From assembly GCA_030038235.1 (NCBI GenBank), contig JASHPE010000315.1, forward strand, positions 1 through 36,342: a DNA stretch of 36,342 bases, read 5' to 3'. The DNA comes from Terriglobia bacterium (GTDB lineage Bacteria; Acidobacteriota; Terriglobia; UBA7540). The translations under genes and the position numbers were made by a program. This document shows positions 32,680 through 36,342 of this stretch, one piece after another. The notes under the pieces were generated by a model. It made no database searches, was not told where the DNA came from, and worked only from the letters and a program-made list of their open reading frames with translations. Position 1 is the stretch's first letter; every line of letters starts with the position of its first letter.

Positions 32680-32778
32680 GACCGTTTCTCCCTCTTCAAT
32701 CCAGATCGTCGCGCATTTATGTTGATTGTCGCGGCCGGAAAAGGTTGCGGTCTGTTTCCGAAGGCAGTCGCAGCCGGA

Positions 32779-33234
32779 TTATTCGTCAGACTTCTTCTTG
32801 TCCTTATGCACGATCTTCTTGCCGAGGTGTCCCACGCCCTTGGCGCTGCCCTTCCCGATTTTGGCCGTGCCTTTGGCAGTTCCGACGCCGACGTCCTTGC
32901 CGGCGCCGCCGGCTCCCTTACCAAGGTCGGTGGCGGCATTAATCGGGTGCAGGGTGACGAGGTTCCCGGCTGCGCCCGCCGTGCCTTTGCCCAGGCTCTC
33001 CGCGCCCTTGCCTGCCCCTTTGCCGATATCCTCGCTGCCCTTGCCGACTTCCTTGCCAGGACTGCGTTCTGCCTTTTGCTTCTTGACCTTCTGCGCGGAT
33101 TCCGTTGGTTGGGCCGCTTGGTCCTGCCCGACCGCCGCCTGATCCTGAGGCGTGCTACCGGACCGGGCGGACGACAACGAACTGAACATGAAGATGCATG
33201 CGCCTACGAGTATCGAGACGAATTTCGCTTTCAC
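32779..33234 (-). CDS. small secreted Gly/Lys-rich repeat protein
   Basis: The function is unknown. The 151 residues begin with a signal peptide (FVSILVGACIFMFSSLSSARS), then a Gln/Ala-rich stretch. From about residue 60 come repeats of the type GKGxxxxGKG (GKEVGKGSEDIGKGAGKGAESLGKG, TDLGKGAGGAGKDVGVGTAKGTAKIGKGSAKGVGHLGKK). Glycine every three to four residues with alternating Lys and small hydrophobic residues resembles glycine-zipper or desiccation-type amphipathic proteins. GTG start with GGGAGG/GGAAG about seven bases upstream. It is divergent from the tricorn protease gene, sharing a 205-base promoter region. The low complexity could also mean a surface-bound, nucleic-acid- or membrane-binding role. 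Confidence 0.7.
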   Translation of the reverse strand: MKAKFVSILVGACIFMFSSLSSARSGSTPQDQAAVGQDQAAQPTESAQKVKKQKAERSPGKEVGKGSEDIGKGAGKGAESLGKGTAGAAGNLVTLHPINAATDLGKGAGGAGKDVGVGTAKGTAKIGKGSAKGVGHLGKKIVHKDKKKSDE

Positions 33235-33373
33235 GGCGTGCTTCCTCCCTACCGGTTTGTCACCGTCCCCCTACTGTTTTGATGCGCCATTCTGCTGGAG
33301 AGGAGCAGCAGAATGAGACGTGGACCGGCCCGCCGCAATCCGCGCAGAGTGTTCCACATCGCACACGACAGGT

Positions 33374-33404
33374 GCGCGAATCGCATATAATCACGCTTTC
33401 GCGC
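33374..33404 (+). promoter_or_regulatory. -10 element flanked by a 7-bp inverted repeat upstream of tricorn
   Basis: TATAAT at 33386-33391 is a perfect -10 hexamer 49 bases before the tricorn ATG. GCGCGAA (33374-33380) and TTCGCGC (33398-33404) form perfect inverted arms around it with a 17-base centre. This is the geometry of an operator overlapping a promoter. No good -35 is visible, as might be expected for an activator- or repressor-controlled promoter. Confidence 0.45.
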
Positions 33405-33439
33405 AGAACAGAAGTGCGGCCGGAGGGAATGAGGACAAT

Positions 33440-36342
33440 ATGAATCGATCGCGCAAGTGGTTGGTGGCAGCGGCGCTGAGCGTCGCGCTGTTGATGGTGT
33501 GGGCCTCGGCCCAGTTTGGACAGCAGCGGGAAGGACGCTTGATGCGCTTCCCCGACATTTCCGGAGACCAGATCGTTTTCAGCTACGGGGGCGACCTGTG
33601 GCTGGTTTCGCGCCAGGGCGGAACGGCGCGCCGCATTACGACGCATCCCGGCCTCGAGCTTTTCCCAAAGTTCTCGCCCGACGGGACCAAGATCGCTTTC
33701 ACGGGCCAGTACGACGGCAACTTCAACGTGTACGTGATGCCGTCGGAGGGCGGCGAGCCGAAACAATTGACGTTCAATCCGGGCGGCGGCCCGCTGAACG
33801 AGCGCATGGGAATTCACAACGAGGTGCTCACCTGGTTTCCCGACAGCAAGCGCATCGTGTACCTTTCGCGGCGCGAGACCTACAACGACTGGTTCGGGCA
33901 GCCCTTCGTGATCACCGTGGACGGCGGACTCACCGAGCGCCTGCCGATCGACAAGGGCGGGCTGATGTCCTTCTCGCCCGACGGCGAAAGCATGGCTTAC
34001 AACCGCATCTTCCGCAATTTCAGAACGTGGAAGCGGTACACCGGCGGCATGGCGCAGGACATCTGGATTTACAATTTCAAGACCAACCACATCGAGCAGA
34101 TGCCGCACACGGAATGGACCGACACATTCCCCATGTGGCACGGAGACACCATCTATTTCGCTTCCGACCGCGGCTCCGAGCATCGGCTGAATCTTTACAG
34201 CTACAGCCTGAACGCCAAGGAAATCCGGCAGCTCACGCACTTCACGGACTTCGACGTTCTCTGGCCGAGCCTCGGCCAGGATGCGATCGTCTTCGAAAAC
34301 GGCGGGTTCCTCTACCTCTTTGATCTCAAGACGGAGAAGGCGCAGAAGCTCACCATCTATCTGCCGGGCGACGAGCCGTTGACGCGCAAGCACTGGGAAA
34401 ACGTCGCCAGGCTGATCACGGCCTTTGACATCTCGCCCGACGGCAAGCGCGCCCTGCTGAGCGCGCGCGGCGACGTGTTCACCGTGCCCGCCAAGGAAGG
34501 CAGCATTCGCAATCTCACTCACACCCCGGGAATCAAGGAGCGCGACGCCGCATGGTCGCCCGACGGACGCTGGGTGGCCTATATCTCCGATCGCACGGGC
34601 GAGGACGAGCTTTACATCATGCCGCAGGACGGCATGAGTCCGGAGACGCAGATTACCAGCGGCGGCACCATGTATCGGCTCGCGCCCACCTGGTCGCCCG
34701 ACAGCACCAAGCTGCTCTACGCAGACAAGGACTGCAAGCTCTATTACGTGGATGTCAAGGAGAAGAAGCCGGTCCTGATCGACCAGAACAGGGTCGCCGA
34801 CATGTCTGAGTACGTCTGGTCGCCGGACAGCAAATGGGTGGCGTACGGCAAGAACGCAGCCAATCACAACGAATGGCTGTCGTTCTACTCGCTCGATAGC
34901 GGCAAGATCACGCCGGTCACCACGGACTTCTTCAACAGCCATAGCCCGGCGTTCGATCCTGACGGGCACTACTTCTATTTCCTCTCGGAGCGCGATTACA
35001 ACGAGGTGCTGGGCGTCTATGACATGGAGTTCGCGAACCCCAAGGCCACGCGCATCTATGCAACGACGTTGCGCGCCGACGCTCCATCGCCGTTTGCTCC
35101 TCAAAGCGATGAAGTTACCGTTACGCCGCCTGAGGTTCCCACGCCGGTTCCCGGATCGCCGCCGGGACCCTCGCAGCAGACGCCGCCCGAAGCCAAGCCG
35201 GGCGCTGCATCCAAGCCGACAGCGGGTGAAGCGAAGGAGGCAAAGCCCACAACCGGCGGAGCGGAGAAGAAGAAGGAGCCTTTCCGGATCGACCTCGAAG
35301 GCATCGGCGACCGCGTGGTGGCGCTGCCTGTTCCCTATGGGAATTACGGAAGCCTATTAGGCGCGTCGGATCGCGTGTTCTACGTGTCGATGCCCGCCAT
35401 GGGGCTCTCCGGACCGCTGCCCGGCGAGACGCCGGCCATCCACCTGTTCGACCTGAAAGAACGCAAGGATCACGTTCTGGTTGATGGCGCAACCAACTTC
35501 GCGCTCTCGTTCGACGGCACGAAGCTGCTGTATTCGGCGCCTCCGGCCGGCGGCGGCGGACCGGGCGGGAGCACGTACGGAATCGTGGATGCGAAGGTCT
35601 CTGAGGGCTCGGCGCCGCCCCACAAAGTGGGCGACGGCGCGCTGAATCTCGCGCAGCTCCAAATGGAAGTCGATCCGCCTGCCGAATGGAAGGAAATGTT
35701 TAACGATGTTTGGCGGCAGGAACGCGATTACTTCTTCGAAGCTTCCATGAACGGCGTGGACTGGCCGGCCCAGCGCGAAAAGTACTCCCAACTTCTGCCT
35801 TACGTCGCGGACCGCTATGACCTGACGTTCGTCCTCGGTGAAATGATCGGCGAGCTTTCCAACTCGCACACCTACGTGGGCGGCGGCGACACGCCGGACT
35901 TGCATCCGGTGAACATCGGGCTGCTGGGCGCGGACTTCGAAGCCGACTCATCTCATGGCCTCTACCGATTCAAGAAGATCTACCCCGGCGAGAATTGGGA
36001 TCCCTCGCTGCGCTCCCCGCTCACGGAGCCGGGCGTGGGGGTCAAGCAGGGCGATTACCTGCTGGCGGTGAACGGCCGCCCGCTGAGAATGCCAGAGAAC
36101 CCGGACGAGGCTTTCATTAACACGGCGAACGAGAATGTGACGCTCACCGTGAACAGCAAGCCATCCGAAGACGGCGCGCGCCAGGTGGTTGTGAAGCCTC
36201 TGTCCGACGACTTCGGCCTGCACGAACTCAACATGATCGACACCAATCGCCGCAAAGTGGACGAGGCCACCGGCGGACGCGTGGGCTACGTCTACTTGCC
36301 GGATATGGGCGCGCCGGGACTGAACGCCTTCGTCAAGCAGTT
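33440..36342 (+). CDS. tricorn protease homolog, 3' end outside the window
   Basis: This is the first 967 codons of an exported tricorn-type serine protease, which degrades peptides released by larger proteases. The ATG at 33440 has GAGG five bases upstream and opens a signal peptide (WLVAAALSVALLMVWASAQ). Residues about 35-540 form WD-like/TolB-like propeller repeats (SPDGTKIAFTGQYDGNFNVYVMP, AWSPDGRWVAYISDRTGEDELYIM). A Pro/Ala/Lys-rich insertion lies at about 554-614 (PPEVPTPVPGSPPGPSQQTPPE), followed by more propeller. The C1 core domain includes the catalytic His810 in ELSNSHTYVGG. A PDZ-like part follows (LTEPGVGVKQGDYLLAVNG) and the window ends as the C2 catalytic domain begins (RVGYVYLPDMG). 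The catalytic Ser would lie beyond the edge, so activity cannot be judged here. Confidence 0.92.
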   Translation, partial: MNRSRKWLVAAALSVALLMVWASAQFGQQREGRLMRFPDISGDQIVFSYGGDLWLVSRQGGTARRITTHPGLELFPKFSPDGTKIAFTGQYDGNFNVYVMPSEGGEPKQLTFNPGGGPLNERMGIHNEVLTWFPDSKRIVYLSRRETYNDWFGQPFVITVDGGLTERLPIDKGGLMSFSPDGESMAYNRIFRNFRTWKRYTGGMAQDIWIYNFKTNHIEQMPHTEWTDTFPMWHGDTIYFASDRGSEHRLNLYSYSLNAKEIRQLTHFTDFDVLWPSLGQDAIVFENGGFLYLFDLKTEKAQKLTIYLPGDEPLTRKHWENVARLITAFDISPDGKRALLSARGDVFTVPAKEGSIRNLTHTPGIKERDAAWSPDGRWVAYISDRTGEDELYIMPQDGMSPETQITSGGTMYRLAPTWSPDSTKLLYADKDCKLYYVDVKEKKPVLIDQNRVADMSEYVWSPDSKWVAYGKNAANHNEWLSFYSLDSGKITPVTTDFFNSHSPAFDPDGHYFYFLSERDYNEVLGVYDMEFANPKATRIYATTLRADAPSPFAPQSDEVTVTPPEVPTPVPGSPPGPSQQTPPEAKPGAASKPTAGEAKEAKPTTGGAEKKKEPFRIDLEGIGDRVVALPVPYGNYGSLLGASDRVFYVSMPAMGLSGPLPGETPAIHLFDLKERKDHVLVDGATNFALSFDGTKLLYSAPPAGGGGPGGSTYGIVDAKVSEGSAPPHKVGDGALNLAQLQMEVDPPAEWKEMFNDVWRQERDYFFEASMNGVDWPAQREKYSQLLPYVADRYDLTFVLGEMIGELSNSHTYVGGGDTPDLHPVNIGLLGADFEADSSHGLYRFKKIYPGENWDPSLRSPLTEPGVGVKQGDYLLAVNGRPLRMPENPDEAFINTANENVTLTVNSKPSEDGARQVVVKPLSDDFGLHELNMIDTNRRKVDEATGGRVGYVYLPDMGAPGLNAFVKQ

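Noticed and set aside
33260-35104. 614-codon minus-strand frame opposite the tricorn gene
   Set aside because: It is antisense to the propeller repeats and has no domain of its own; it is a by-product of codon bias.
1-36342. tRNA, rRNA, transposase or prophage genes
   Set aside because: No cloverleaf-like sequence with a GGTTCGA-type T loop, no rRNA-like stretch and no transposase, integrase or phage structural gene was recognised on either strand. The tail-fibre-like protein alone, with a signal peptide, is not evidence for a prophage.

Overview
The window looks like chromosomal DNA of a GC-rich, Gram-negative soil-type bacterium, most likely an Acidobacteriota (Bryobacterales/Terriglobia-like). 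The basis is the protein mix: an outer-membrane receptor with an N-terminal carboxypeptidase-regulatory-like domain, a sedolisin (S53) protease with propeptide, a membrane Ser/Thr kinase with TPRs, a tricorn-type protease, a neutral-ceramidase-like protein and Tat-exported enzymes. The taxon is an inference from family content and was not tested by any search.

Layout. 1-371: gene-free sequence with TTCGTTT-type repeats. 371-6567, all on the minus strand: dnaA (5248-6567), dnaN (3932-5047), a secreted orphan overlapping the dnaN stop (3465-3935), murJ (1651-3342) and a secreted alpha/beta hydrolase (371-1501) preceded by a 26-bp-arm palindrome. 6568-7073: gene-free region upstream of dnaA with one good DnaA-box match. 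Every gene to its left (to 371) reads left and every gene to its right (to 17918) reads right, so this region or the dnaA-dnaN gap is the best oriC candidate. 7074-14344, plus strand: small DUF2946-like protein, TonB-dependent-receptor-like barrel, a 754-residue tail-fibre-like secreted protein and a 452-residue probable beta-helix protein. 14345-15464: 1.1 kb without a convincing gene, but with a near-consensus sigma70 promoter and a cluster of degenerate repeats. 15465-17918: S53 protease. 18034-21806, minus strand: NTF2-like secreted protein, TPR Ser/Thr kinase and a small secreted protein. 21946-27022, plus strand: GH51 arabinofuranosidase, a VapBC-type toxin-antitoxin pair, secreted aldose 1-epimerase and Tat-exported oxalate decarboxylase. 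27057-30329, minus strand: a 906-residue secreted orphan and a 58-residue two-helix membrane protein. 30526-36342: ceramidase-like protein, SDR oxidoreductase, a small Gly/Lys-rich repeat protein and the first 967 codons of a tricorn protease that runs off the window.

How the genes work together. The left part is the replication-initiation locus joined to cell-wall synthesis (MurJ). Most of the rest encodes exported proteins for degrading or binding environmental polymers and organic acids: arabinofuranosidase and epimerase for plant sugars, oxalate decarboxylase for oxalate, S53 and tricorn proteases for protein and peptides, a ceramidase-like enzyme for lipids or amides, and a receptor/fibre/beta-helix group at the surface. 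No CRISPR array, rRNA, tRNA, transposase or phage gene was seen. The least explained parts are the promoter-plus-repeat region at 14.7-15.2 kb and the small genes found by reading the sequence directly.
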